Shown here piece by piece: positions 40,906 to 52,494 of a stretch of DNA of 64,000 bases. Position 1 is the stretch's first letter; every line of letters begins with the position of its first letter. The notes under the pieces were generated by a model. It was not told the origin of the DNA. It saw only the letters and a program-made list of their open reading frames with translations, and made no database searches. Position numbers and translations under genes: made by a program. Source of the stretch: Anniella stebbinsi (Eukaryota > Chordata > Lepidosauria > Squamata > Anniellidae); NCBI GenBank assembly GCA_029215795.1, contig JARDYH010000004.1, forward strand, positions 31,748,001 to 31,812,000, in the 5' to 3' direction.

Positions 40906-42707
40906 TAGAATAGTCCACAACACTAATATGAGGACATGTGAATTATTAAAGTGAGGTAGTATCTTCACTTTATTAGGAGAAAAGCATTGTTTATTTGATT
41001 AACAATGAGCCGCTCTAGCCTTGGGAAACCTCTCTAGTTGGTTTTACTGCATTTCATCCACCAAGCCCTTTTTGGATGTATTCGGACATTTGTCCTAGTC
41101 TTATTCGTCATTTCACTACATGTGTTTTGGCAACTTAGTGAACATCAGAAACGGTAGTAAAAGAAGTCAGAAAAGGCAACTGAAGGTAAGAGTTGAGTGC
41201 AGGCATTTTCCTAGGGTGAACATGACAAAAGTTGCAATACCTGATCACTCAAGCCTAGTTTACATATTACCTAGAGTGGCATGGTTGCTCCTTTGCCTAC
41301 CATTTGATCAATATCAATGAACCTGCTCATCATTACCCTTCTAGATGCATCCTTCTTGAAAGGATAGGTTCATGTCCTTCAGGAGTACATTTTTAACTGG
41401 TGCAAGTGCTTATTTTTTTGTAGTAAATCCTTTAAAACATGGCTAGAAAGCTCAGCATACTTATATTGGGACTCCCTATGATCTCCCATCCAAGTTCCGA
41501 TTAGGTCCACCCTTGCTTTCATCAGTGCTACAGCACTGGATGTCCTTCCAGGCCTTTCATTATTTTGAACTTCAAACATGGAATGCCAGACAACCCAATC
41601 CAAGCGGCCCAGTCACTTGATATGCATACCCATTAGTATGCCATGAATCCTAGGTACTGCAAAAATAAGTGTATATATTACTCAACCAAAAGTAAGAGAT
41701 CATAATTCTTGGTCCATCGTGCTTTTTCCTATTGTGATAAATGGGAGCATTTATTTTATTTTATTTTTAAAAGGCCCATGAAGAGTTAAGCAAGGCAGTT
41801 TCATTCCTTTCTTTTCCTGATCACGTAGCTAGTGACCAAAAATAGACCAAGAACGTTAGCATCACTCATGGCTTGTTGTTAATTGTCCTGTTTTAGATGC
41901 AGATGTTTTTTTACTTCCAGACACTGACTTTTGTTTTGTTTTCTTTTTTCTTTTTGAGGAGTACAAAATATGCTGCTTTGGCATTTCTGAACCCAGTAAA
42001 ACTTTGATTTGCTATGCTGAGATAAACATCAAATCCCAGTAAGCAGTTGCGTTTTTGTCTTTCATGAGCTATAAAGTAACAAGACCTCTTTTAAGCAGGA
42101 GTGCCTGTGAAATCAGGAATTTTCTTTGTTTTCCCAAGAGAAGAGTGGTGTGTGTTTTTTTCAAAATGTGATTGAGTCCTTTTTCTTCTTTTTTACTTAC
42201 CCTATGTCGAAAAGAAGAAGAAGGAGAAATTAGCATTAGAATTGACAGTTCCATTTCAAAGTTGTTTGGTTAACAGGCCAGCTTTGGTTAATTTGCTGTG
42301 ATTTTCAGTGACTGTAGAAGGCAAAAGTGTCTTTAATCTGCCCCCAATCCTTGAAATGCTGGTGCATTAAAAGGAACTATCAGCAGTATGCTTGATCCAC
42401 AATGTGCCAATTAAATGCATCTGTGCCATCGTGTAGGCCGGCCAGAAAAATACTTGCAGATAAGAGTTTCTTTCCTGCATGCATTTTTTTCATACATGAA
42501 GTTTAAAGTGGTGCTTGCTTGCTTCAATCGGGTCTGTAATGTGAATGCAATAAGTGAACATAAAACCTACACAGATTAAAATACAATGTCTGTCCTTTGC
42601 TATCTCTTTCTAGTGAGTAAATGTTAACTTAACACACATACATACACTCTGTGACTCCCAGCATGGGACTTCTTTCTGTTTAAGTTTGGATAAATACGTT
42701 ATCAGGT

Positions 42708-42711
<4 letters not shown>
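40906..42711. other. long repeat-poor non-coding stretch
   Basis: Nearly 1.8 kb without recognised repeats. 41690-42560 in particular looks like unique DNA (for example GATCACGTAGCTAGTGACCA). Candidate region for conserved non-coding elements. No exon-like frame seen. Confidence 0.35.

Positions 42712-42738
<27 letters not shown>
42712..42738. repeat. (TA)n microsatellite
   Basis: About 13 TA units. Confidence 0.95.
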
Positions 42739-42794
42739 GGCAGCCACAGGGCCCACAATCCAAATTGTGATCATGGTACGGTGGAAGAGGTGCG

Positions 42795-42965
42795 GTTTTT
42801 GTAAATACAATCCCATCCCTTCCATTTTTTATTGTTTTGCCCTTGGAAGGAAGCCACTACAATTGCAAATAACAGCTTTGATGGGTGCAGGGAAGCATTT
42901 GTTGGGGGCGGGGTTCATGCCCAGCCAGGGCTTTTTTCTGTCTAAACATGAATAGGATTGCAACC
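42795..42965. repeat. MITE-F copy, diverged
   Basis: TACAATCCCATCCCTTCC at the left and TGTCTAAACATGAATAGGAT on the right, matching the arms of 33818-33941. Confidence 0.55.
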
Positions 42966-43129
42966 TTATCTATTTTGTGATACCTGTCCTGACAAATTTC
43001 TGTCCTTACTGTCTGCCTATTTCTCCAGCTTTTTGTAAGACTCTTTGTAACCATCTATGACTATGTACATACTCAGCTGGTCCCCACCCCCCAGACTGGG
43101 CAGTCATTTTAATATTATATTTCATCTAT

Positions 43130-43374
43130 TCTTACATTTATATCCGTCTTCCTTTTTTTCTCTTTCAAGGAACCCAATGTGGTTTGCATAGTCTTCCTTC
43201 TCTCCATTTTATCCCTTTAACAATCTTATGAGGTAGGTCAGGCTGAGAATCAGTGACTGGCCTGAAAATCACCCAGTGAGCTTCGTGACCTGAGCTTCAT
43301 GGCCAAGTGGGGACTAGAACCCAGATCTCCCAAGTTCCAGTCCAACACTGTGACCAATATACCACACTGGCTCC
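43130..43374 (-). repeat. tRNA-derived SINE, squamate type
   Basis: Antisense: AAGGAACCCAATGTGGTTTG, 'TTATGAGGTAGGTCAGGCTG', 'CACCCAGTGAGCTTCGTG', then the head CACTGTGACCAATATACCAC and CTGGCTC. Confidence 0.85.
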
Positions 43375-43462
43375 CATTTGAAGTCCTGGGCTACAGGGCC
43401 CTGGACTTCAACCCCTGTGTCCAGCCCTATCTCCACCACTGAAAACACCCCCTTCACCACCT
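43375..43462. other. short non-coding stretch
   Basis: Nothing recognised. Confidence 0.4.
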
Positions 43463-43470
43463 CTCAAGAC

Positions 43471-43664
43471 CAGTGGAAGCTGGTGGTTCTCATGTCAGTG
43501 GGGCAATGAATCTGCTCCAACTTTCAGTCAGAATCAGTTTCAGTCAGTTTCAGTTCCAGTCACCAAAGCACTTTGGATAGCTCCTTTAGAGTTGTGACTG
43601 GTTCTGACTGAAACCCTGAATGGATTTACTGCCTCACCGACATCGGAGTCACCAGTCTCCACCA
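43471..43664. mobile_element. palindromic hAT-like MITE (194 bp) with 8-bp TSD
   Basis: Ends CAGTGGAAGCTGGTGG and CACCAGTCTCCACCA. Flanks CTCAAGAC (43463-43470) and CTCAAGGC (43665-43672) match 7/8. Sister of 28286-28449, with an extra TCAGTTTCAG tandem in the loop. Confidence 0.75.
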
Positions 43665-43672
43665 CTCAAGGC

Positions 43673-45598
43673 TACTACAAATTGTAGGCTGGGGCTTCTA
43701 ACTCACCCAGGAAAAAAATTCTCTCCTCCTACCACCACACTTTTTGTTTATTTGTCTAAACATCCAGCATGAATACCTTTGTATTTTCAGGCATTGTTTT
43801 GCGATCCTCTTATATGGCACCTTAGGAACATTCCAAAAAGTTATGTGCTTAGTTCCAGATTCACTGATTATCCCCTTTCCATTTTTATGCTGATTTTTTT
43901 TTAGTAGATAATTTCTGTGAATTTGTAGCACCAACTTTTTAACTAGTAGAATTTTTTTTGTTTTCTTCTTACACCTGATCCAGTACTAGCTCAAAGGCTT
44001 CCACTTGCTGTAGATTAGACAAACAATTGCTATTGACTATTATAAGGGTGAATTCACAGGTACAGTTAAAGCACCTGGAACAATCCCTACTTGGCATGTT
44101 TCCCACAGTTCGGCAATTGCCTGTTGTGACCGGAGATGACCCATAATGGCCGTTCCATACATTTGAGTTAATGAAGCTATAACTGAAATTATCGTGTGGA
44201 ACTCACAAGGTGAAATCAAATCAAGCATGGAAGGCCTGATGGCTGCACATTGGGGGCAATTCCACTTGCACAACACAGAGTGTCCAAACTTTAAAGAAGT
44301 TGATAGGTCGGGGAATGTATTTAATAGAGGTGGGAGGATGAGGTTGACAATGATGGGTTGGAGGCATTAGGGCATTTTTCTGTCTCAGCCCCACCCACAC
44401 CCACACACACTTTGAAAACTATGCTCCAGAGCATGGGGAGACGGGCTCCAGCACAATGTGGGAGGTGGAATGGAAAGCTGTAGGGGAAATTGGTGAAAAT
44501 CGCCTATGTCCCCCTTTCATTTCTGGAAGGCTCAAATGGATCCAAGAGCCTTCCATGAATGGAAATACTCCTGGTGCAAACAGAAGGGCACCTTTGGATC
44601 CAACCCACTTTAGAATGTGCTTTAGAACATTCAGAATGCTTTGAGTACCTCTCAGTGTTGCTTACAACAAACTCCTAAGGTAGGACAATATTAATCTGCT
44701 GATTGCAGATGGCAAGTGAGACTGAGAGATGGAGGCCGGCCTACGGACATCTAGTGGGTTTATGACTTAAGGCAGAGAAGATGAGGGACAGGACCATTAT
44801 AGTTCACAGCTCTGTCTCATAGCCATTATAATATTCTTGATTTCTGAAGAGAAATTCCGCACACTTTGATGATTCCATAGGGAAGGACAAAAATATAGCC
44901 CTTAATTTTAAGTCGCATAAAGAAAACAATGTCTATAAATAATACATGTCCAACACAACTCCTATTTAATAACTTTAAACAAGGTTAGAAATAATTAAGA
45001 AATACTAGACGTATGTGAAATGTTGAAGCTAGTGTTCCTAAGTTTTGCATCTCATTTTTGTAAAAATGAGGGGATGGGGAGAGGGGAAGAAGATGGCTAT
45101 TTCTTTTAATCCACAGACAAAAAGGAGCCACTTTTACATCTGAAAATCAGCTTGTTATTGATTCCATCCCTGTTAATATTCATGAAGCTCTATCAGAGGA
45201 CTGGAGATTTTAACACAGTGCCCCCACACTCTAAATCAATTCCCATTGATTTCAATCGGCTTCTCCCATCCAAGAATCGACCTTGCCCCCTCCCTTAGAA
45301 ACATGCTCCCAAGGTCCTTTGAAGCACACTTGCAGCATAATGAGCTCAGAGGGATCACACAAGGCTCATAGTTGGCTATTTGCTTGCTCCAGCAGCAGAT
45401 GTGTGGATGTTATTATCTCGTGAAACCAAGATAGAAGTATATAAAAGGCTTGCCCAAAACAAACTCAATCCTTCCTTTATTTTTCTCATCCTCTTTTAAG
45501 GTCCTCGAATCAGACTTGGCTGTTAAACCATGCAATATATCCTTTGATTTCCTCACTAGGCAATTTCCAGCTCCTATGAAGAAGATTGCTAATAATAA
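43673..45598. other. long repeat-poor non-coding stretch
   Basis: No recognised repeat over about 1.9 kb. 44790-45300 looks like unique DNA (for example 'GTTAATATTCATGAAGCTC'). No convincing exon. Confidence 0.35.
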
Positions 45599-45850
45599 GA
45601 GAGCCAGTGTGGTATAGTAACTAAAGTATTGGACTGGGCGTCAGGAGATCCAGGTTCTAGTCCCCACTCAGCCATGGAAACCCACTGGGTGACTTTGGGC
45701 CAGTCAAAGACTCTCAGCCCAACCCACCTCACAAGGTTGTTGTTGTGAGGATAAATTGGAGAGGAGGAGGATTATGTACGCCGCCTTGGGTTCCTTGGAG
45801 GAAAAAAGGCAGGATGTAAATGCAAAAATAAATAAATAAATAAATAAAAT
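45599..45850 (+). repeat. tRNA-derived SINE, squamate type (full length)
   Basis: The most complete copy. Head GAGCCAGTGTGGTATAGTAA, B-box-like GGTTCTAGTCCCCACTCAG, 'CACTGGGTGACTTTGGGCCA', body AACCCACCTCACAAGGTTGT, tail 'GCCTTGGGTTCCTTGGAGG', ending in (AAATA/AATA)n at 45828-45850. Confidence 0.9.
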
Positions 45851-46015
45851 AATGTGAGGAAATCAAAGTGGAAAGTGAGGTGGGGCTGTAGAATGACAAC
45901 TTCCTTCAACTCCACCTGACTTATCCATCTTTGAAGATTCCATTGGTCCACCTAGCTTGGTATTATTTACATTGGCTGGCAGGAGCTCTCCATTGTTTCA
46001 GACACAAATCTTTTC

Positions 46016-46430
46016 TAGGGATGCTGGGGGGGATTGTACAGCTTGTATTTTAATGTGAGCTTATCTAATTTTGCTCCTTTGAATCACTATGTGAACTGAA
46101 ATTTAGTTATCCTTAAAAATGTGCCCTTCACCAAATTTGGAAATGGAGTTCTCCAATCAAAAGATGCATACATTAGGAAAAATAATATTAAAATTGCATT
46201 GTATTTAAAAAATACTTTGAAATGTATACATTAGGACCAAATGTACGCAAACATCCATGTATTAGGAGATGTTTGCACAACAATGTTTATGAATTCTCTA
46301 ATGAATTTTTAAAAAATAAAAACCTCAAAGTTTGGGATCAGTGGAACGTAAAACTGGAGAAATTCTCAAATTTAGAGAGGAATTGGATTTAAGATTTGGA
46401 AACTAAAATAGACAGATTCATCCATCCCTA
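46016..46430 (+). mobile_element. AT-rich hAT-like MITE (415 bp)
   Basis: TAGGGATGCTGGGGGG at the left and TTCATCCATCCCTA at the right. Internal GGAGTTCTCCAATC, 'ATACATTAGG' and 'GGAGAAATTCTCAAATTTAG'. The TSD is unclear (ATCTTTTC / AATTCTTC). Confidence 0.7.
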
Positions 46431-46449
46431 AATTCTTCCCCACCCCAAC

Positions 46450-46515
46450 CCAGAGATACCAAGGACTGAACCTCGAACCTTCTGCATGCAACACACTTGC
46501 TGTATCCCTGAGTTT
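46450..46515 (-). repeat. tRNA-SINE head fragment (CR1-tail family)
   Basis: GATACCAAGGACTGAACCTC then CTTCTGCATGCAACACACTT, an antisense tRNA-like head. Confidence 0.65.
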
Positions 46516-46582
46516 TCCTAATGGTCTTTTCCCAAATGAACGGCAACCAAGGAATCTGCTCACCTATTTGCTCTGACAGGCA

Positions 46583-46690
46583 ACAGCTCTTTAGGGTTTC
46601 AGGCCGGGCTCTCTCCAGCCTTATCTGGAGATGCTGGGGAGTGAAACCAAACCCTTTGCATGCCAGGCATGTTCTCTATTATTGAGCTTC
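46583..46690 (-). repeat. tRNA-SINE fragment (CR1-tail family)
   Basis: 'TTTAGGGTTTCAGGCCGGGC', 'CTCTCCAGCCTTATCTGGAG' and 'CTTTGCATGCCAGGCATGTT' are the middle and tRNA head in antisense. Confidence 0.7.
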
Positions 46691-47880
46691 GAAGGCCTAG
46701 TCAAGACTTCGTTTTTTTCTCTATGCCTTTTGGAATTCCCCTCATTTAAATTGAAAAAGTGCTTCCTGTACACGGCCCTTTTCCTCCCTTATTTGAATGT
46801 CCCTTCATGAAGTGCCTGATCATACGGTTCTCTTGCCTTTTTGTTGTCCCTTTCTGAAGATCCTTCCTGTCTCCATGTGGACTACCCCAAACTTTTCTTG
46901 CAATCAGACTAGGCCGGACATTGCTGCACTCAATGGGAGGAAGGCACTGTAATTAAGTATATCCTTTGCAGTTTACAAAAACATTTATAAATACACAGGC
47001 AGCCAAAAAGGTCAGTTTCAAATACTAAATTTAATTAAAAATGAGCAAGGGGTGGCAACGGGGAGATGACGACGGGAAAGTTGGTGGTATGAAGTGACTG
47101 GGATGGGATGTAAGCACTGAGTAATGAAAGTCTTCTTGAGTCTCTTTAAAAATAGTATGGGTATAAGAAAGAAGATTTGTTCAAGAAATTGCTTCTATTT
47201 GTCTGCTACATCGATAGTTTCAATCCAAAGCCTTTACATTACAAAATCAAATTAAAATATTCTTTTTATAATAGGGCAATGCAATGAAGACAAGCTCATT
47301 TTGTGGCAGAGAGAGGCTTCCAATGGGTTGGGGGGGGGGAGGAATAAATCTATTGCTCAGCATTAGTGGAGATTTGGTCTCAGCTTGGGGTTTGATTTCT
47401 TTCACAAATATTAACAAAGTAGTAAGAGTTTTCTCATATGAAACAGCCATTGTTGCAATCTACAGAAACAAGCCTTGCTATCCAGAGCAGCAGTGCTAGG
47501 ATTACCACCAAATGTCACCTGCAACAACAGCAACAAAACTGAACTGAAATGGCACTGTTCAGGCAAAACACATGTCAGAATGAATAGATGAAAAAATTGT
47601 CATAAGTTTAACAAAATTCCCCAGGAGAGCTTTGTGCATCTCTAAGGGCCTAACTACACCTGATACTAAAAACATGATTAGCAATCAGGAAAAATCACCC
47701 ACACGCATGTGTGCATTAATTAGCAATAGGGGAGGGGGGAAACCTCCTATTGGCTCTGTGATGCCTTATCCTAGCCCCTTGCTGCTGCTGCCCCTGTCCT
47801 ACCTTTACTATTAAGCCCCACAGCTCCACAGCCCAGCAACCTGGCCTCAGACAAGCATCAGGGTTCCTGCTGCCACCAGT
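46691..47880. other. non-coding stretch, nothing recognised
   Basis: A G run at 47330-47339. No repeat family or gene-like frame. Confidence 0.4.
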
Positions 47881-48403
47881 ACCTTCCTCCGGTACACTTT
47901 CAATGACCACACCAGTTTGTTGAAGTTAACAAGATTTATTAATATTAAGTAAATTGCATGCACAGTAAGCTTATTGGTTTCAAGTATAATGCTCTGTGTT
48001 TCTTAAGCTAAACTTTTCTCTCAGTATATTAATCAATCAAAACACCTCACTAGATTCTCTGTCTCATTCACACACACCCCTCCTCAATTCAACCCAAAAC
48101 AGCCCCTGTCAGCTCTCCTGCTCTCTGACATATTCGCTCTCCATTTGCTCTCCAGCTCCTCCCACTCTCACACACTCCACCAATCCAGGCACTCCAAACA
48201 GCTAACCAATCAGCTCTCACCACTCATTCCATACTCACCCAGACCTGCAACTCTAAACAATAACTTTTACAACACATTCACATTTCTAAACAGAACTTCA
48301 CAGGCTCCAATTCTTAATGCTAATTGCTGCATGGGGAGGAGTCTTGCTGAGTTTGCAGCAGGGAAGGCGGGGCTTAAAACTTTCTGCATGTGCTGAGGAG
48401 CCA
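47881..48403. other. possible LTR-like fragment
   Basis: 'CAACAAGATTTATTAATATT'-like AT segment near 47925 followed by a C/T-rich block (48045-48250, CTCTCC/CACTCT rich). It could be an antisense LTR or just a pyrimidine-rich tract. No ends or TSD were found. Confidence 0.2.
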
Positions 48404-48897
48404 ACGGCTGGGTTCGGATGACACGATAAGCAACAGGGGGGCGGGGGTAAAGAGTCAATCGTCTGTTGCGCTGCTTATTGTGTCATGGGGGAGACACACA
48501 ATGGACACACAACTCATGGTATGCTATTTTCTCAATTTAAACAATGGAGAAAAACAACAGGCTGCTCTGTTGCTTATCCGGAGACCCATTGCTTAACATG
48601 TCATGTGGCAGGCTCCATTGTCAAATTTAACATGCTGAGTGCACTATTTTAGTTCTCCGGCAGGAGTAACTGAAGCACCCTGGCTGCTCCTTTACAGCAG
48701 GCAGAACTTGCAATGGCTGATGGGACAGCCCTGGGAGGAGGGAGGGCGGATCATCAGATGGCCGGAAGAATGACAGGAGTTTCAGCTACGTGATGGGGTG
48801 GGGCAATATGTCATGTGGGGAGTACCAGCAACATAACACATGGAGAGGTGTCTATTCCCCCCCTCTGTTGCTGAAAGTGTTGCCCAAACTCGGCCAA
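48404..48897. mobile_element. family C non-autonomous DNA transposon (about 494 bp)
   Basis: Left end GGCTGGGTTCGGATGACACG and right end CAAACTCGGCC in inverted relation. Contains 'TGTCATGTGGGGAGTACCAG' as in the 27395 copy. Confidence 0.6.
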
Positions 48898-48937
48898 TGG
48901 TTATCTTCCCCCTGCCTGCCTGCAAGAATGGTATTAC

Positions 48938-48989
<52 letters not shown>

Positions 48990-49000
48990 TGTTGTTGTTG
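48938..49000. repeat. (TA)n-(TG)n-(TTG)n compound microsatellite
   Basis: About 13 TA, 13 TG and 4 TTG units in direct succession. Confidence 0.95.
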
Positions 49001-49188
49001 ATGATGACTAATCATGTTGTTAATGTCACAGGTAGTTAAGCCCTGAGTTGCTTATCTGTTACACCCAGAGCGAAATTTGGAGGGTTTTTTTCAAGGTGAA
49101 TCATCTGTAATACTTCAAGCGAAGTTAAAATAATTTGGATGAGATGGGTGAAATTTCTGAAAATGAGGGCAGTTTCACACCTATATAA

Positions 49189-49553
49189 CAGGGGTGATTA
49201 GGTTTTTTTGGACTGGGAGCTGAATTCCAACTTGCGGGGGGAGGGGGTTGTCTCAGGCTCTGCATTGCAGCAGTGGGTGGGCTAAGGGCATGGGATGTAG
49301 CCAAGGGCAGAGAAAACAAAGTGGGCATTGTAATTCTTAGCCATTTGGACATTTTCCCACCAAGCATACAAAATACAGCTCAATTCAAAGCACGTCTGTT
49401 CAGGAGTAAGCCCCAGTGCAACAGCAATCATGTCTGCAAAGGACAGATCAGATCCCTTTATATACATTTCCTATTACAGAAGAAGGCTTCAGGTCAGATA
49501 GGGAAACATCATGGGCCACATCCAGCCCAATGGCTGGAAGTTCCCCATCCCTA
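49189..49553. mobile_element. hAT-like MITE (365 bp) with 8-bp TSD
   Basis: Left CAGGGGTGATTAGG, right AAGTTCCCCATCCCTA, the complement of the CAGGGGTGGGGAACCT-type end common in amniote hAT elements. Flanks CTATATAA (49181-49188) and CTATAAAA (49554-49561) match 7/8. Confidence 0.7.
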
Positions 49554-49561
49554 CTATAAAA

Positions 49562-50169
49562 CTTCTTTTGAAGAGCTCTTCATGCAATGTTACAGCCACA
49601 CACTGCTATCAGTCCTAGTTATTCAATGTATGGGTTTCTGAAAATGTTTGGCTTATATATGGTATTAAGATAAATGTGCCAATGTATTATTTATCAATAT
49701 GGAGCCCTCTTGCAAAATCATGCCTTGAACCTATGAGCTCATGTGCGGCGCAAGTAGCTTGCATCTCAGAGTATAATACTGCTTTGCATCTGCAGGAAGG
49801 AGCCTTTCTAGCATTACAGCTTTTTCAGATGAGCATTTTCTCACACGCTCGCAACTGGCCACTTCGCAAGTCATTTTGACGACAACTGTATTCTTCCCGC
49901 TCAACTCCCACTGGTAAAATAATTATTGTAAAATAATCCTCTTCTGAACTATAGCAACGTTTGTCGCTATTTCCTGCCATGTGCAGGAGATGTTCTGCTA
50001 TAAAACGCCCCCTAGAGGGTGATGTCCCACTACACTGAATGGGCCATGTGGTCACTGCTTGCTTCCCCTTTCTCCCCCCTGTGATTCTTCTAGTCCCTAT
50101 CATGGAAGACAAGCAGGAAGCAAGAGTATGACAGTAAGGAAACACAATTTCCCCCATTTGAAACAACTC
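49562..50169. other. non-coding stretch, nothing recognised
   Basis: No repeat family or coding signal recognised. Confidence 0.4.
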
Positions 50170-50172
50170 TTA

Positions 50173-50429
50173 GGCCAGATCTGCACCAAGCAGGATATAG
50201 TACTATGAAAGCGGTATGAAAGTAGTATATAAAAGGCAAGAGCAACACCAAGCAGGATATAGCACTATGAAAATGGTATGAAAGCAGTATAAGGTATATG
50301 TCCATGGGCCCCAACCGTTGTCAGTGCACATCAATGCTGCTATAAAGCAGTAGTGTGGCTCCTGCCTCTTATATATCCACTTTCATACTGCTTTCATAGA
50401 GCAATAGCCTGCTTGGTCTAGATTGGGCC
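50173..50429. mobile_element. PIF/Harbinger-like MITE, family A copy 2
   Basis: TTA TSD at 50170-50172 and 50430-50432. Ends GGCCAGATCTGCACCAAGCA and TTGGTCTAGATTGGGCC. It contains an internal duplication of its own subterminal region (AACACCAAGCAGGATATAGC at 50242). Shares its right TTA with the next element. Confidence 0.85.
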
Positions 50430-50432
50430 TTA

Positions 50433-50777
50433 GGCTCTTTCTACACCTCCCAGCATTCCGGGAGGGAGGGGGAGGCTCTCGTAATATCCTGATCGCAAGA
50501 ACCTTCCCCAGCATGCACACGCGGCACGGCTCCGTGCCCGTTTCTGGTGCCGCACTTACTTGCACTTACCAGGCGAGACAGGCAACCACACCTCCCGCGG
50601 TCTCGAGATGGTCCCAGGACTGCTGGAAGAATTGGGTTTTCCCAGGGTTTCTTTATCCCTGGGAAAAACCCATGCCCATGCCCATCCCCCTGCCCCCAGG
50701 AGTCCCTGTGCATCATTTGGATGCACAGGGAGCACCCAGGGACAACCCAGGGACAACAGGCCAGTGTAGAAATGGCC
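50433..50777. mobile_element. PIF/Harbinger-like MITE, family B copy 1
   Basis: Ends GGCTCTTTCTACACC and CAGTGTAGAAATGGCC. TTA TSD at 50430-50432 and 50778-50780. The interior has GC-rich palindromes (TCCCTGTGCATCATTTGGAT / GCACAGGGAGCACCCAGGG). The overlapping 141- and 92-aa frames are not coding. Confidence 0.85.
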
Positions 50778-50894
50778 TTAGTTTCACTGGAGCCACTGCA
50801 CTGTCCTTCCTGTGCCTCTCAGTAACATGGAAGTCTCATGCCACTTAGGGAAAGCACCAGCTGCATTGCAGCTCTTATATACCTGCAGCACGCC

Positions 50895-50985
50895 TCCTTG
50901 TTTTTCATTTTTGTAAACCGCCCAGAGAGCTTCGGCTATGGGGGAGTATATAAATGCAAATAAATTAATTAATAAATAAATTGGA
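50895..50985 (+). mobile_element. L2-type LINE tail
   Basis: GTAAACCGCCCAGAGAGCTT, CGGCTATGGG and the (AAAT)n end. 5' truncated to the extreme 3' tail. Confidence 0.85.
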
Positions 50986-51256
50986 ACCAAACCATGCTGG
51001 CCTCAGCAGGAGCTGTGACGTGGGCTTCTTCCCCTCAATATTAGACTTCCGGTGTCAACAAACAGGATCAGCATCAGGTTTGAGCAACCTGTAACTTCCA
51101 CCACACCTCTTCCAGTAAGTTTACCATGTGGCAGAAATTTGAAGCATAGAATTTGTATCCTGAAGATAGGTGCCAAATTTCATTCTGATAGCTCATGGCT
51201 CAACTGAGTTATATTATTACATAGAAACAAATGAATTAAAGCCAAACTGGTTAGAG

Positions 51257-51440
51257 AAGCCCAGGAGCATAAAAAGCTGCCTTCTACTGGGTCAGACCGC
51301 TGGTGCATCTGGCTCAGTATTGTCGACACTGATGGGAAGCAGCTTTCTGGGGATTTTCCAACCCTATGGAGATGCCAGGGATTCAACCTGGGACCTTCGA
51401 CATTCAAACCATGTCCTCTGCCACTGAGCTACAACCCTTC
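51257..51440 (-). repeat. tRNA-derived SINE with CR1-like tail
   Basis: Antisense. Tail 'GCATAAAAAGCTGCCTTCTA' and 'CTGGCTCAGTATTGTCGACA', body, then the tRNA-like head GATGCCAGGGATTCAACCTG and 'CTCTGCCACTGAGCTAC'. The complement of the last is an A-box-like GTAGCTCAGTGGCAGAG. Confidence 0.85.
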
Positions 51441-51765
51441 TAAATCCATTTACTTTGCTCAGACTTTGCATTCATGACCTATGTGAAGAAAGGGGAAGTT
51501 GCTTATCCCTATTGTGGGACAGAAGCAGGAGGAAAAGTGACAGCAGGGAAACTCAGTTCCCTCCCCCCACATCTAATGATCCTGCTAGACAGAAGACCAA
51601 TACTGTTCCCTGGGACAGTATCAGATCTCTTTTTGAGCAGAAGAGGACAAAGCCCAGCAATCCCCATTAGTGATTGCCACTGTTAAAGCTGATTGTACCA
51701 ACCTTCTATTCATCAAGGATGGTGTAAAATGCCCAGGAGTGGTTCAGCTCACCAATGGTTCTATC
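51441..51765. other. non-coding stretch, nothing recognised
   Basis: No repeat family or coding signal recognised. Confidence 0.4.
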
Positions 51766-51768
51766 TAA

Positions 51769-52230
51769 GGCCATGTCTGCACCAGCAATTTTTCCCAGGG
51801 TTGTCCCTGGGTCCTCTCTGTGCATTTAAATGATGCACAGGGGATCTCGGGTGTGACCCAGAAACAACCCAGGAAAAAACCCGGTATAGCGGGAACCTCA
51901 GATATCCCAGTTTTTCTGCCATCCCGGGACCTGAAATAGGCACAGAGCCACGTGGGGTGGCTCCATGCTCATGGGGGTAGGGGAAAGCAATTCCACCATC
52001 CCCAGGATGGCTTCAAGTGGGGGCATTGGGGGTTTCCCCTTACCTGTTTCACCACACTCCCCACTCTGCTCCTTTAAAAAAAAGAACTTCCAACAAAATG
52101 ATGGGCACGACATCCTTGTTCCCTTCCGGGATGTCACGCTTCCTCTTTGGATGCCCAGGGAGGATTGCAGAAGAAGGTAAGTCCACAATCTCCCCCCTCC
52201 CTCCCTCTACACCCTTAGGTGTAGAAAGGG
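51769..52230. mobile_element. PIF/Harbinger-like MITE, family B copy 2
   Basis: TAA TSD at 51766-51768 and 52231-52233. Ends GGCCATGTCTGCACC and AGGTGTAGAAAGGGCC. Interior 'TCCCAGGGTTGTCCCTGGGT' palindrome. Confidence 0.85.
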
Positions 52231-52343
52231 CCTAATATCAGCTCTACTTAGAGAATAGACCCATTGAAATGAGTGGGACAAGTTAGACTGGCTGCTTTTG
52301 AAAGTAGCAGCATTTGACCACCGTTTCCTGTGTTATCATTTTA

Positions 52344-52494
52344 GACACCTATCTACACATGCAGGATAAAACACTTTGAAAACATTTTGAAAACAGTATA
52401 TGGAGTGTGTCCTGGGCCCCAACAGTTCTCAAAACTGTTATAAACCGTTTTAAACCGTTGTAAACCGTTTTAAAGCAGTAGTGTAGATCGGCTC
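52344..52494. mobile_element. PIF/Harbinger-like MITE, family A variant
   Basis: Preceded by TTA (52341-52343). Arms 'CCTATCTACACATGCAGG' and 'GCAGTAGTGTAGATCGG'. A minisatellite of about 10 bp (TAAACCGTTT, four units) occupies 52434-52474. Confidence 0.6.

Noticed and set aside
45599..45670. tRNA gene at the head of the 45.6-kb repeat
   Set aside because: The segment is the 5' end of a full-length SINE also present at four other sites in the window, so it is not an independent tRNA.
51395..51440. tRNA gene suggested by an A-box/B-box-like segment
   Set aside because: It is the head of a tRNA-derived SINE. The cloverleaf is degraded and the SINE body and tail follow directly.
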